This document shows positions 45,361 to 55,201 of a stretch of 64,000 bases of DNA, in pieces. The translations under genes were made by a program, and so were the position numbers. This stretch comes from Miscanthus floridulus (lineage: Eukaryota > Streptophyta > Magnoliopsida > Poales > Poaceae): the NCBI RefSeq assembly GCF_019320115.1, contig NC_089594.1, positions 20,482,055-20,546,054 on the forward strand, written 5' to 3'. Each line of letters starts with the position of its first letter. Position 1 is the first letter of the stretch. Under the pieces are notes generated by a model, which saw nothing but the letters and a program-made list of their open reading frames with translations, searched no databases and had not been told where the DNA came from.

Positions 45361-45892
45361 TGGCTTTGCCGAGTGCAATGACCATTGCACTCGGCAAAGC
45401 TGGGAAAATAGCAGCAACAATTTCCCAGATTTGCCGAGTGCGATGGCCATTGCACTCGGCAAAGAAAATTTAAAAAAAAAATAAAAATGCTTTGCCGAGT
45501 GCCTTGGCAGTGGCACTCGGCAAAGAAAATTTAAAAAAAATAAAAACAGGCTTTGCCGAGTGCCTCGGCGCTATGGCACTCGACAAAGAATTTTGAAAAA
45601 AAAAGAAAATTCTTTGCCGAGTGTTGCACTCGGCAAAGAAATTAAAAAAAAAATTAAGACGGCGTGAGCCGTCGGTCAACGGCCGTCAATCCTTTGCCGA
45701 GTGCCAGCTTGACACTTGGCAAAGCCTTTGCCGAGTGCCCGAGATTTGGCACTCGGCAAAGCAGACTTTACCGTGAAAAGGTTCGACGGAGCCTCTTTGC
45801 CGAGTGTTGCACTCGGCAAAGGATTTGCCGAGTGCATGGGTGCCTTTGCCGAGTGCATGGGGCACTCGACAAAGCTTGTGGCTGCTGTAGTG
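45361..45892. repeat. CACTA right subterminal repeats and 3' terminus
   Basis: Eight or more palindromic units of TTTGCCGAGTGC-N-GCACTCGGCAAAG, spaced 50-70 bp, ending ...GGCTGCTGTAGTG. The base triplet after the end is TTG; the left partner could not be found. Confidence 0.9.
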
Positions 45893-46521
45893 TTGAAACG
45901 GAAAGTTAATGCAACAATTTGGAAAGAGAGAAGCTTCCAGTGCATCAGTGCTTAGAAGGTTACGACATTAAGGTATCCATTTCTAAGTTTTATCTAGCTA
46001 TCTGTGCTTCATAGTTTGTGCAATTCATTCAGTACTCGTGGTATTTTACTTGTACTAAGCCCTTCCAACATCAGCATTTTCATGCCCTACCTCTGGAAGG
46101 CTTGGTCCTTAATGTATCTCTAGGTCAGCACCCTGAGAATCGTCATCTCGTTGGCAGGGTGAGCCCTTTCTTTTAGCCCTTGAAGTGATTAATCCATCTG
46201 CAGTGCAACATGCATGGTTAAAATACACCGAGACAATTTTTCAAAAAAAGCACACACCGAGACATCCATTTTTCCACTTGCCAACTTTTGTTCAACGGCC
46301 CTAATAATATGTAAGACAAATTAACTTGTTTTACATTTTAGGGGGGGGGGGGGGGGGGGGGGGGGAATCCTCAGTTCAGCATGCTTCTTTTCCTTTTTTT
46401 TCTTTTGCATAGCAGAGCAGTCTGTTCCAAAGTATTGTAATTTGTGAATCTAGTTCAAGAATAGAAAAGGAAGAAGAAGGTGGAGGCCACCAGCCATTGC
46501 GATCATTTACTTCTTGGATGA
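45893..46521. other. No gene recognised; G25 homopolymer at 46341-46365
   Basis: Possible remnant exon ending LEGLVLNVSLG-QHPENRHLVG before GGTGAGC (about 46090-46160, plus strand); I do not recognise it. The run of 25 G is exceptional and could be an assembly or sequencing artefact. Confidence 0.35.
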
Positions 46522-46537
46522 AACGCCTCTGATCTGC

Positions 46538-46857
46538 TTTTTTTTCGACACATAGTAACAGACGCAGACGCTCACATATACGAGCGCGCACTCAATCCTA
46601 GGAACGCACACATGCACACCTTACCCCTATGAGCATCTTCGAAAAACTGAGTTTGACCGGCAAATCTCGAGATTGACAAAGTCACCACGGGCGCCTCGCT
46701 GTCAACGGGCACATCGTCTACCACTAAAAGAATAGCGCCGTTAAATCCTGGAATAAGTCTAGAAAAATATGAGAACCCGTGTCAAGTCGAAGACTTAAAA
46801 CCGGATGGGCAGATTCCACCACAAAAAACCCAACCAGCTGAGCCTAGCTCAGTTCGC
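46538..46857 (-). mobile_element. tRNA-derived SINE, copy 2 (320 bp)
   Basis: Same family and same length as 3912-4231. The oligo-A tail on minus is the T8 at 46538-46545. It is flanked by 16-bp duplications AACGCCTCT[G/T]ATCTGC (46522-46537, 46858-46873) with one mismatch. B-box-like GGTTTTAAGTCTTCGAC on minus near 46790-46806. Confidence 0.85.
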
Positions 46858-46873
46858 AACGCCTCTTATCTGC

Positions 46874-47655
46874 TACCTTATAAGGGTCTTAGACTAGGAT
46901 CTTACTGTTACCAGTTTTTTTCTTATAAAAAATAAGAAATTAGTCTCCCTGCTAATCTGATTCTCTTTGCACCCAGTACAAACATGTTTTTTTTTCTTTT
47001 TTTGGTGGATTCAAATCGAAAGTTCGAAACAACAGGGAGACGGACCACGAAAAAGGCACAACTTTTGTACTAATTACTCCGCTCGAGTTTAAAGAGCAAC
47101 AAGCTGCTCGCGCTTGGCCGTGGTATGCACAGGGAGGTAGGGGAGGCAGCTAATCAAGTGGAGAATGCTTACCACGCGGGCTGCCTGGGCTTGCCGGCGG
47201 CGGCGCTGCTGGCCCCGCTGGTGGCGCTTCATGGGCATGAGGAGCATCAGATCCAGCAACCCCATGGCGGATGATGCCCGCCGGCCTCTCTCTTCTGTCA
47301 TGCTACTCTCCCCCTCCCTGTTTGGTTCGGATCTTCTCTTCTTCTCGAGGCTAGGTATCCAACTCCAATCCAGCGCGAGGCGCGAGCTCCCCCGTGAATA
47401 ATTTGGACTCGACTCCGCGACGGGACGGTTTTCCTTTTTCGGCCAAAATCACCTAAAATTTCCGATATATCCTTTTTATACACAGTGCCGATAAAAAAAT
47501 ATCTATATTTTTCGTACAAATTTTGTTTAAATTTATTTAAATGTATTTAAATTCAAATTAAATTTTATTTGAATTTGGTCTGATATTTCTAATATATTCT
47601 GTTTATTCTCTTTATCTGTGACCCTCGATAAATTTTAATTTTCGAAAATAAAAAC
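46874..47655. other. No supported gene; GC-rich island at 47090-47400
   Basis: A minus-strand stretch from about 47265 reads MGLLDLMLLMPMKRHQRGQQ and meets a good donor (GTGGTAAGC), so a short first exon is possible, but I cannot name a family or find a second exon. The rest is AT-rich. Confidence 0.25.
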
Positions 47656-47739
47656 CTTAGACGGGAAGGGAAGTTGCCTTCCGTATCCGTGCACACTGGG
47701 ATGTGTCATTGCTGCCTGTGCATTCACTGGTGTGGACAA

Positions 47740-47880
47740 GGCCGGCCGCATACGTCCTCCACTCCCTCGTGGGCTCGTGGCTCCGGTGAAGGACGCGCCG
47801 CCGTCGTTGAGGAGGAGGGCGGCATCCCAGTTCTCGTCGAGATGGTGGAGGGCGGCACCTCGCCGCAGGAAGAGGGAGCA
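47740..47880 (+). pseudogene. ARM-repeat (U-box-type) protein fragment
   Basis: The plus-strand reading GRAAVVEEEGGIPVLVEMVE followed by GGTSPQEE resembles the armadillo-repeat part of plant U-box E3 ligases, where a helix of the type EGGIPVLVEMVE precedes a K/R-Q-K/E linker. It is about one repeat long, then diverges into Arg/Ala-rich sequence. A captured or decayed fragment; I infer no function. Confidence 0.45.
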
Positions 47881-48097
47881 GCGGGCGCCGGAAGGGCGAG
47901 GCGCGCGCGTGAAACGGATGGCGAGCGAACGAAGCCACCTTTTCCGGATAGTGTAGCTATTCCAAATCCAAAAGTCATTTGGAATTACAAATCATTTTTT
48001 AAGAGTAAATTGCATCCATCGTACAACAACTTGTATGGTTGTATCACTTTAGTCCAACAACGTACTCGTAAATTGTGCAAACTAATATATGCATCAT

Positions 48098-48206
48098 GTT
48101 CGCTCGTTGGTTTCAACCAGGCTTATTCAACCAGCCAACAGTGTTTTTCTCTCACAACAAACCAGCACCAGCTAACCCAAATCAGTTCAGAAACCAACCA
48201 GCGAAC
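48098..48206. mobile_element. hAT-like MITE (109 bp) in the left arm
   Basis: Terminal inverted repeats GTTCGCTCGTTGGTTT and AAACCAACCAGCGAAC (one mismatch). The interior CCAGCCAACAGTG-TTTTTCTCTCACAAC belongs to the grass MITE family also seen at 60464-60576. It interrupts the inverted-repeat match of the outer element. Confidence 0.7.
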
Positions 48207-48721
48207 ACGTCGATGGACTTGTTAATGTGTGCGTGCACGGTCATATGTATGCCATGAAACGTATTTTTCCATGTTGGCATGTGACTTTGGCTTAGATATG
48301 CACGGTTACACGAGGACCAAGGTGCAAATTTGCTTTTATTAGATCGATGGATATTCAGATTAGTTGATCCAGTGGTCAACGAGGGTTCCTAGCTATAGCA
48401 ACTGGCGACAGGCGGCGACGTCAATGGATCTGCGGCGACATGCACCAGATGGATTCCTCCCTGACTACGGTTTGTACTTGTATTTTGTACTCTATTTTCG
48501 TTTAGATTTGGATTCATCTTACTTAATCTTTGAGTTTGTAGGTTCAGTGCTATAATTTTTTTTTTTTTGAGAAACAACGGGAGGACCAACTATCCCCACC
48601 TAATTCATTACCAGGGAAACCTAGTGGGTGGAGGGCAAAGCCCAAGTTCAGCGTGGCGCCACAATTATCAGAGGTACATAGCGCGGGAGAAAAGGCAAGA
48701 TTACATGTCACTAATAGAACT

Positions 48722-49151
48722 CTAGAAGTTAGACAAGATGGATGATCTTCTCGGCATCCGACATTCCCATAGGGCCGCTGTGTTCTTGCATGTGGCAATT
48801 AGTCTTTCGACGCTTGGCGCCATCCCCCTAAAGACCACATCGTGATGGTGCTTCCACAACTCCCAACAGCATAGGAGGAGGAAGGTAGGGGCAGCCTCCC
48901 GGGGAGCCCTGTGAGGCATTCTTGTTTCCCAGAGTCTCTGTACTTCTCTAGGTTGCCAGCCTATTCTTCTCCAGAAAGAGCGAGCGAAAGAGCAGCCCGA
49001 TACTATGTGATTTGCATCTTCATCTTGGCTCTTGCAAAGATCACAGGTTGCATTAGACAGCAGGCCTTTCTTCTCCAGGTTAGTTTTACACTGGATTCTG
49101 TCTTGGATCAGCAGCCAGGCGAAGAACTTCACGCGTGGGGGAGCATAGTTG
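48722..49151 (-). pseudogene. LINE ORF2 C-terminal zinc-binding (zf-RVT) domain
   Basis: KFFAWLLIQDRIQCKTNL, then CDLCKSQDEDANHIVSGC (Cys/His cluster C-x2-C-x7-H-x4-C) and WELWKHHHDVVF. This is the domain after the reverse transcriptase in plant LINEs (PF13966). The RT itself is absent. Confidence 0.85.
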
Positions 49152-50682
49152 GTGATATTTTTGTATTTTGGTCCTTTTTTAAAACATTTTTTAGAAAAAG
49201 ACCACTGCCAAAACGTTTTCTGAAAATAGACCGTTTTTAGGCGTCTTAGGACATGACGCCGAGGTATGAGGGTCGGCGTCGACTGACACGACGCCGAGGT
49301 CTTGCCACGTCACGGACGACCCCGGTCGACGACGACACGGTGGCGCATGGGGCCACTACGTCGGCGTCGTGTCAGCCAACGCCAGAGGCCGAACCTCGGC
49401 GTGTAGTCTCACCACGCCGAGCTACCTGTTCAATGAGATTCAAAACTCAATTCTACCCCAAAAACGCGACTGAACATAAATCTTTGTCCTTTCGTATCTC
49501 CTGATCTGTTTAGTTCTGGCACAAAATGTAGTAACAAAAGTTGTAGATCTATATGAGTACTACAACTTTTCTTTAAGATTCAAAGTCTTATTCGGTCTGG
49601 TTGGAGAGATACAAGGCTCCAAAGTGGGGTACATGAAAACTGAAATCCTGAATTCAGTCATCCAGACAGCCAAATTTTGAGCTCCCCAAAACAGTCATGG
49701 ATTCCAACTTTAGGGCTCGTTTTGACTTTCTTACAAGCTTATCTAGCTCTTGGTCCAAAAACAAAGTTTGTTGTACTCCACTCAAACTTCAACTTTTATT
49801 TAAGGTGCAACTCCATAAAAGCATTGTAAGCAATTGGTAACACCGGTCAAAATAGCATCACGGTAAACCTCAATTTAGAGTTTTTGACCGATTGAGGCAT
49901 TTTCTTGACCTTTGCTCAACATGAATCCTTCGTGACTTTTGTTGTAGAGTTCATCTAGAGTCATTTGGGCAAGGTTGCAAGGTTTGGTTGATGACACATG
50001 TTCTCATTCACTTAATAAGACCAACAAACATAAATATAGGTTGTTATGAGAGCTGAAGATAGCAAAAAAAAATCAAGCATCCGCTTCTTGTTATAAAAGG
50101 AAAAAGGTTGAGGCACCCTGATGTCGCTTCTTGGTCATGCTAGGCCGTTGGCCGTTGGGGCTCCCCTGCCGAACAAAACGTTCACAAACTGCAAACACCG
50201 GAGCACATCCCAACCATACACTGAAAGTCTTCTCAGAAAGCATATCCTGACGCATTTGCTCGATATATCAAGAAACGGGGAGAATGAAGTTCTGTGCAGA
50301 GCATCATCTCATACAAATATGACATAACCATGATTTTCAATTCTTTTTTTGCGGGTAACCATGATTTTCAATTCATGGCTAAAGCTCTTCTGATTCTGAA
50401 AGTTAAACTCAATAAACACGGACTCTATTCGTTTTATGTTGAGTCTGTCTACCCAACAACCATGTGTTTTATGTAATTTCAACACATGAATTTTTTTACG
50501 ACATAGAATTAAGATCCAATAGCCTCTATTTTTTTTTCTAGCTCCAGCTTTCTTCTACCTCCAGACAATCACAAATCATAAGATCACAGATCTACAGATC
50601 CACATATCACAAAAAAACATTTTTTTTCTATGGAAGAACAAATCACAAATTGTAAAGGAAGATGTACCTGGAGCCGGACACA

Positions 50683-50820
50683 CGAGGCGTCAGGCGTCTC
50701 CTCACACGAGGCGTCAGGCGTCAGGCTTCTACCTCCAGCTTTCTTATTAATTTTTTTTGTGCATTTGACGTCTCCACACACGAGGCGTCAGGCGTCAGGC
50801 GTCAGCCCACACACGAGGCA
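50683..50820 (+). repeat. ACACGAGGCGTCAGGCGTC repeats
   Basis: Four clusters of CACACGAGGCGTCAGGCGTC with nested GGCGTCA triplication, within MULE A. Confidence 0.75.
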
Positions 50821-50943
50821 CAGCCCAGCGATCGGACAGGAGGAAACAACACATGCGAGGTGAAAAAAAAGAGAGAGAAAATCTATGTGTTTTTTTCTCT
50901 TAAAACATATGTGTGGTGTATAGCATTTCTGTTTATGTTTCAG

Positions 50944-51006
50944 GATTCTGAGCAAGGTACATACAAAAGCAGGAACATGTGTTCTCGTTATCACGCAAAA
51001 AACCTG
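50944..51006 (+). pseudogene. Captured exon of an unidentified gene
   Basis: TTTATGTTTCAG precedes and GTAAGTAG follows a 63-bp open segment (DSEQGTYKSRNMCSRYHAKNL in one frame), in perfect splice context. No family is recognised. It lies inside MULE A on the strand opposite to the DUF569 frame. Confidence 0.4.
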
Positions 51007-51102
51007 GTAAGTAGAATCCGTGTTGCATTGCAAATGCAAACCATTCTCCATTACTTCCACATATTCTTTCAGCATTTTTTATGCTCTGAAACAAAGGCCA
51101 AC

Positions 51103-51753
51103 TCAAACCGCTTCTAGTCTACAGAATGTATCAAATCTAAGCACCAAATTCAAAAGCGTTGTTGAGTTTTCTGAAACTTTGTGAACAAAAGAAGACAAGC
51201 CGATAGTCCTGCTCCCTCCAAATCGAATTCGTGGACGGAGTGCATGGAGAAGAGAAGGCGAACTCACGGGAGAAGGAGCTGGAAGTGCTGGCGGCTCCGG
51301 TCTCGGGGGAATGGCCTCGATCACCCAACGCATCGCCTTGCTCGGGTCGCCGTTGTCGTACCAGAGGCCGTACCTGTAGTGGCGCATGAGGACGTCGCCG
51401 CCGTCGTCGCCCCCCGCCTCGACGGCCTCCCAGAGGACGTCGTCCTGCTCAGGGGCATCGTAGACGCACTGGACCGCGTGGCAGGCGCGGTGGGCGCGGA
51501 TGCCCGGCGGCGGTGCGGTCTCGGGCCTGACGGCGAGGTACCGGCCGTAGGCGGCGCCGTGGAGGAGGATGCGGGTGGCGCCGCCGTGGAGGACCCGGTG
51601 CACCCGCCACGCCACGCTCAAAGAGCCGCGGTGCCCGCGCAGGGACACCTCCACCCCGTCCTCGTCGGCGTGGAGGTAGAGGCACCCGCCTCCTCCGTGC
51701 ACGCGGCTCCGCAGCCGCACGTGCGCCCCGTCGGGGAACTGCTCCATCGCCAC
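51103..51753 (-). CDS. DUF569 (actin cross-linking-like) protein fragment captured by MULE A
   Basis: An open frame of 216 codons. It begins MAMEQFPDGAHVRLRSR, has LYLHADEDGVEVSL, ILLHGAAYGRYLA, VLWEAVEA, VLMRHYRYGLWYDNGD and RWVIEAIPPRPE: the N-terminal beta-trefoil/fascin-like DUF569 domain of plant proteins of unknown function. The usual exon end follows LPAPSP at a GTGAGT donor (about 51268), so the residues after it are probably read-through intron. The second DUF569 exon was not found. The start at 51753 matches the family start. It sits inside a transposon; whether it is expressed is unknown. Confidence 0.8.
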   Translation of the reverse strand: MAMEQFPDGAHVRLRSRVHGGGGCLYLHADEDGVEVSLRGHRGSLSVAWRVHRVLHGGATRILLHGAAYGRYLAVRPETAPPPGIRAHRACHAVQCVYDAPEQDDVLWEAVEAGGDDGGDVLMRHYRYGLWYDNGDPSKAMRWVIEAIPPRPEPPALPAPSPVSSPSLLHALRPRIRFGGSRTIGLSSFVHKVSENSTTLLNLVLRFDTFCRLEAV

Positions 51754-53930
51754 CTCCGGTGGTGCGGCGCGGCGTCGGGAAGGCGGTGGGAGAGGAGAGA
51801 GCAGAGCGAGTCTGTTGGGATGGGACGGTTACGTTTGGGCGCCGAGGCGAGGCGGGGACGAGCCGGGGAATTTCAAGGCGCTGCTCTCCTCTGGATGGTG
51901 GGCTGCCTCCTGCTTGCGCTGCGCAGGTTGTTTGGTCCACGTGCCAATGACACTGACAGTGGGGCCATTGAGCTTGTTGCTTTGGTTGATTATACAATGT
52001 GCTTATTTCATTTAAACAGAAGCAGAGTTTTTACAGAAATTATTCAGATGAGGGTCGCAAGATGAGGGATCGCAGGTGTCGTGATCCAGCCAGCGCCGAG
52101 GCAGCTATTACTGAGTTCAGTTTCTCGATTCTTGCCTCCGTTAGGGCAATGAATCCAACTTTTCTGCAGCGAGAAGGTTGCAAGATGCACATGATCGAAT
52201 TAAAACTGTTCACAAGGAATACACACATCAATTCTGAATATCTTTTACCTTTTCTTGTCAAATGTGGCCGTTCGTTCAGTTTCAGTAGCGAGGATACTGA
52301 AATAGAATTGCATCAGAGACTTTCAGCAGACAACTCTGCATGGTCTTCCTTCCAAAACTGCAGCCAATCTAATGAAATGGGCCTTGCCAATCTTTACAAT
52401 GGGCCTTGTTGGAATGGTCTTATTAAGTGAATGAGAACATGTGTCATCAACCAAACCTTACAACCTTGCCCAAATGACTCTAGATGAACTCTACAACAAA
52501 AGTCACGAAGGATTCATGTTGAGCAAAGGTCAAGAAAATGCCTCAATCGGTCAAAAACTCTAAATTGAGGTTTACCGTGATGCTATTTTGACCGGTGTTG
52601 ACCAATTGCTTACAATGCTTTTATGGAGTTGCACCTTAAATAAAAGTTGAAGTTTGAGTGGAGTACAACAAACTTTGTTTTTAGACCAAGAGCTAGATAA
52701 GCTTGTAAGAAAGTCAAAACGAGCCCTAAAGTTGGAATCCATGACTGTTTTGGGGAGCTCAAAATTTGGCTAAGTCTGGATGACTGAATTCAGGATTTCA
52801 GTTTTCATGTACCCCACTTTGGAGCCTTGTATCTCTCCAACCAGACCGAATAAGACTTTGAACCTTAAAGAAAAGTTGTAGTACTCATATAGATCTATAA
52901 CTTTTGTTACTACATTTTGTGCCAGAACTAAACAGATCAGGAGATACGAAAGGACAAAGATTTATGTTCAGTCGCGTTTTTGGGGTAGAATTGAGTTTTG
53001 AATCCCATTGAACAAGTAGCTCGGCATGGTGAGACTACACGCCGAGGTTCGGCCTCTGGCGTTGGCTGACACGACGCCGACGTAGTGGCCCATGCGCCAC
53101 CGTGTCGTCGTCGACCGGGGTCGTCCGTGACGTGGCAAGACCTCGGCGTCGTGTCAGTCGACGCCGACCCTCATACCTCGGCGTCATGTCCTAAGACACC
53201 TAAAAACGGTCTATTTTCAGAAAACGTTTTGGCAGTGGTCTTTTTCTAAAAAATATTTTAAAAAAGGACTAAAATACAAAAATATCACGCATAGTTGCGC
53301 CAGATGAAGTCAAAGGAGGGCAGTTTCTGATCTCCTCTAACTGAAGTTTTGTTTATCTCTGAATAACCCATAAATAGGAATGTCAAATTACATTTTAACC
53401 CTCACCCTCCTAAAAATAAGAACACACTTCAGGAGTTAATGATCGCTACAGTCCACGTAGGTCTCTACCATGACATAATACACTGTGTGGCGTACATATG
53501 ACTATACACGCACACATTTAACAAGTTCATGTATTAGCTTGCACATTTTGCAAGTTGTTGGACTAAAATGATACGGCCATACAAGTTGTTGTATGACGGA
53601 TGAAATTTACTCTTTTTTGAAAGTATAAATCATTATACTATATATGTATCTAGGTATAGTATAGATAAAATTATTACAACTAAAAATACTAGAACAACTT
53701 ATAATTTAAAATGAAAAGTGTATATATAATTTATTTAAATGCACGTAAATATACATCATACTTAGTTGTATGTAAAAAATATAAATCTAAAAAAGGCAAA
53801 GCGAATTATAACTTAGAACTAATATAGTGTTTTAGAGGTGAAGATGATGAACCTATTGGACCATATTTTTTAATCTTTTAGTTAATCTGCTGAATGCGAG
53901 TGTGAAACCAGGTTTCGGGAGTTGCTCTTA

Positions 53931-54386
53931 GGCTCTATTTATTTGAGTTCGTAGCCAAACAACTCCCATAAGAAAAGAAAAAAGACCAAAAGCTCACTTT
54001 TTTTTTAGAAAAACTCTATCCGCAGTGACTAGACAGCCTCGGGTATTCCAGACTTAAGAAGAAGATCTTCTCACGCAGATTGAGAAAACCCTTAAACCCC
54101 TACCCTACCCTTACACAGTGGCACCGCAACTCTGTGAGATGAGCTAGCCATAGACCCGTGCTTTGCATGTGGGGCAGACGAGGGAGTTTTTTTTTTTTTG
54201 CCTCCTCCGGTCGCTGTGGCTGAAGCCACAAGAGTGAGTCCCTCAAAACTCGAACTTTGACCACCTGGAGGGAAGGTACTGACCCTGTGATCACTCGGTC
54301 AGCCAGCCGTTCCTAGAAAGCTCACTATTTCAGGAGCTTTATGGCAAAAGTATAAAAAGTTTATAGGAAACTCAAACAAACAGACC
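53931..54386. mobile_element. Tourist-like MITE (PIF/Harbinger type)
   Basis: Ends GGCTCTATTTATTTGAGTT and AACTCAAACAAACAGACC (complement GGTCTGTTTGTTTGAGTT), with 3-bp TTA duplication (53928-53930, 54387-54389). Copy A at about 23805 shows the unoccupied GCTCTTA site. A 318-bp element is nested inside, so the MITE proper is about 130 bp. Confidence 0.75.
53999..54316 (-). mobile_element. SINE-like element nested in the MITE
   Basis: 318 bp flanked by perfect 10-bp duplications AAAGCTCACT (53989-53998, 54317-54326). On minus it starts CTAGGAACGGCTGGC, has box-like TGACCGAGTGATCACAGG and AAGTTCGAGTTTT, and ends in an A run. It differs from the 320-bp SINE family in this window. Confidence 0.65.
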
Positions 54387-54807
54387 TTATAAAACAAATT
54401 TTTATTCTTGTCTTTCGCTTTTGAGTTTGGGTTGTTCATTTTTCTATATGTTCTAGAACCATATATATGTTTATTGGATGGCCCTAAAGAGCAAAACCTC
54501 ATGTGTTATTCTTATCATCCTTTATTAATGCGAGGCAGAGGTCCTACTATTTTTAAATAAAAAAAGAAATAAGATGATAGAGGCCATCATCAGCCATTAA
54601 GCTAGCACACCATATCTTTCCGGTCTCATCTAAACAATCTTCTTTGTATCTTCAATCTCGTGGTGGATAGGCCATCCATGCCATGGGGCGTTTTTGCAAG
54701 CTTCTTATCGATTCTCGCTGCCAATGATAGATAGATAATCTAATTATATAATATAAGCGTATCCACGTCTCTATCTTTTTTTTCCTTTTTTTCTTCGGAT
54801 AGATCAA

Positions 54808-54933
54808 GGGCCCGTTCGTTTTGGTTTAACCTTGGTCAGAATTGTTCTTGCTGCTGCTTGCCTGTATAAAATACAGCTGCGTTTCTGGTCGAATCAATTC
54901 CTGAGCTCTATTCCATGCTATCCGAACATGCCC
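54808..54933. mobile_element. hAT-like MITE upstream of RDM4
   Basis: GGGCCCGTTCGTTTT at the left and TATCCGAACATGCCC at the right form imperfect inverted ends. The interior TCAATTCCTGAGCTCTATTCCATG is typical of a common grass MITE. It lies 270 bp before the RDM4 start codon. Confidence 0.65.
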
Positions 54934-55201
54934 GTCATTAAGATAACATGGCGAAGTTTGCCAAAAAAAAAAAAAGCATAGCGAAGTGAATAGCAACTGA
55001 GAGGAGAGGAGAGACGGGAAGGACGAACGAGGCACTGCTGCAGCCTCTCCAGCGTTCTGCTTGGACTCCCCTCCTCGTCCGTCGGATACCGTGCCCACCA
55101 ATCCTAAAGCACGAGGCCGAGCTACTGTGGAAGAGAGAGGGGAGAAAAGAAGCACGGACGCGCCCCGTGCCTGGGGTTTTAACCCTACCCAACCGCCGGC
55201 C

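Larger units (their letters stand above)
24880..45892 (+). mobile_element. Large CACTA (En/Spm) transposon, 5' end truncated
   Basis: The 3' end is ...GCTGTAGTG at 45892. Subterminal palindromes TTTGCCGAGTG-N-CACTCGGCAAA are dense at 45361-45880 and present twice at 25356-25430. Inside are a TNP2-type transposase and a second Transposase_24/TnpA-like gene, both plus strand. A 12.2-kb gypsy element is nested at 29801-42024, so the CACTA itself is about 8.8 kb. No CACTA 5' terminus was found; the left boundary is my estimate from CACTA-like wording starting near 24880. Confidence 0.8.
49152..53288. mobile_element. Mutator-like element with 0.88-kb inverted ends carrying gene fragments (MULE A)
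   Basis: Perfect 9-bp target duplication GCATAGTTG (49143-49151 and 53289-53297). The ends GTGATATTTTTGTATTTTG and its complement begin inverted repeats of about 880 bp (49152-50032 and about 52407-53288), nearly identical by eye. The 2.4-kb interior has no transposase but holds a DUF569 reading frame and an exon with splice sites from a plus-strand gene: a Pack-MULE structure. The GC-rich part of the ends contains the recurring word CGACGCCGAGG. Confidence 0.93.
48553..53345 (-). mobile_element. 5'-truncated LINE split by a Mutator-like element
   Basis: The 3' tail is at 48557-48569 (T run on plus). The coding end of LINE ORF2 lies at 48722-49151 and continues at 53298-about 53345 on the far side of the MULE; the interrupted words are ..FDFIWRNYA / NYAPPRVKFFAW.. 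. Nothing recognisable precedes 53345, so the LINE was 5'-truncated on insertion, as is common. Confidence 0.75.
47996..53624. mobile_element. Old inverted-repeat element (outer level of a triple nest)
   Basis: The left end AAGAGTAAATTGCATCC (48001-48017) and GTACAACAACTTGTATGG are mirrored at the right end (about 53563-53614), and the similarity continues inward past GTCCAACAAC and GTGTGCGTG. Flanking 9-mers ACAAATCAT (47987-47995) and ATAAATCAT (53625-53633) differ by one base and fit a Mutator-type duplication. The single-copy empty site ATTATAAATCATTATAC is present in the duplicated segment at about 23495. The arms total about 0.85 kb; the rest is later insertions. Confidence 0.65.
53625..54740 (+). 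repeat. RDM4 upstream region (copy B of the duplication)
   Basis: Partner of 23486-24165, see there. It contains a Tourist MITE (53931-54386) absent from copy A. It ends 460 bp before the RDM4 start codon, so it may include distal promoter sequence. Confidence 0.8.

Noticed and set aside
47089..47301. Short minus-strand frame with a good donor
   Set aside because: No family recognised and no second exon found; not enough to call a gene.
51181..52065. 294-codon plus-strand frame
   Set aside because: It is the antisense of the DUF569 frame, whose family motifs are clear on minus.
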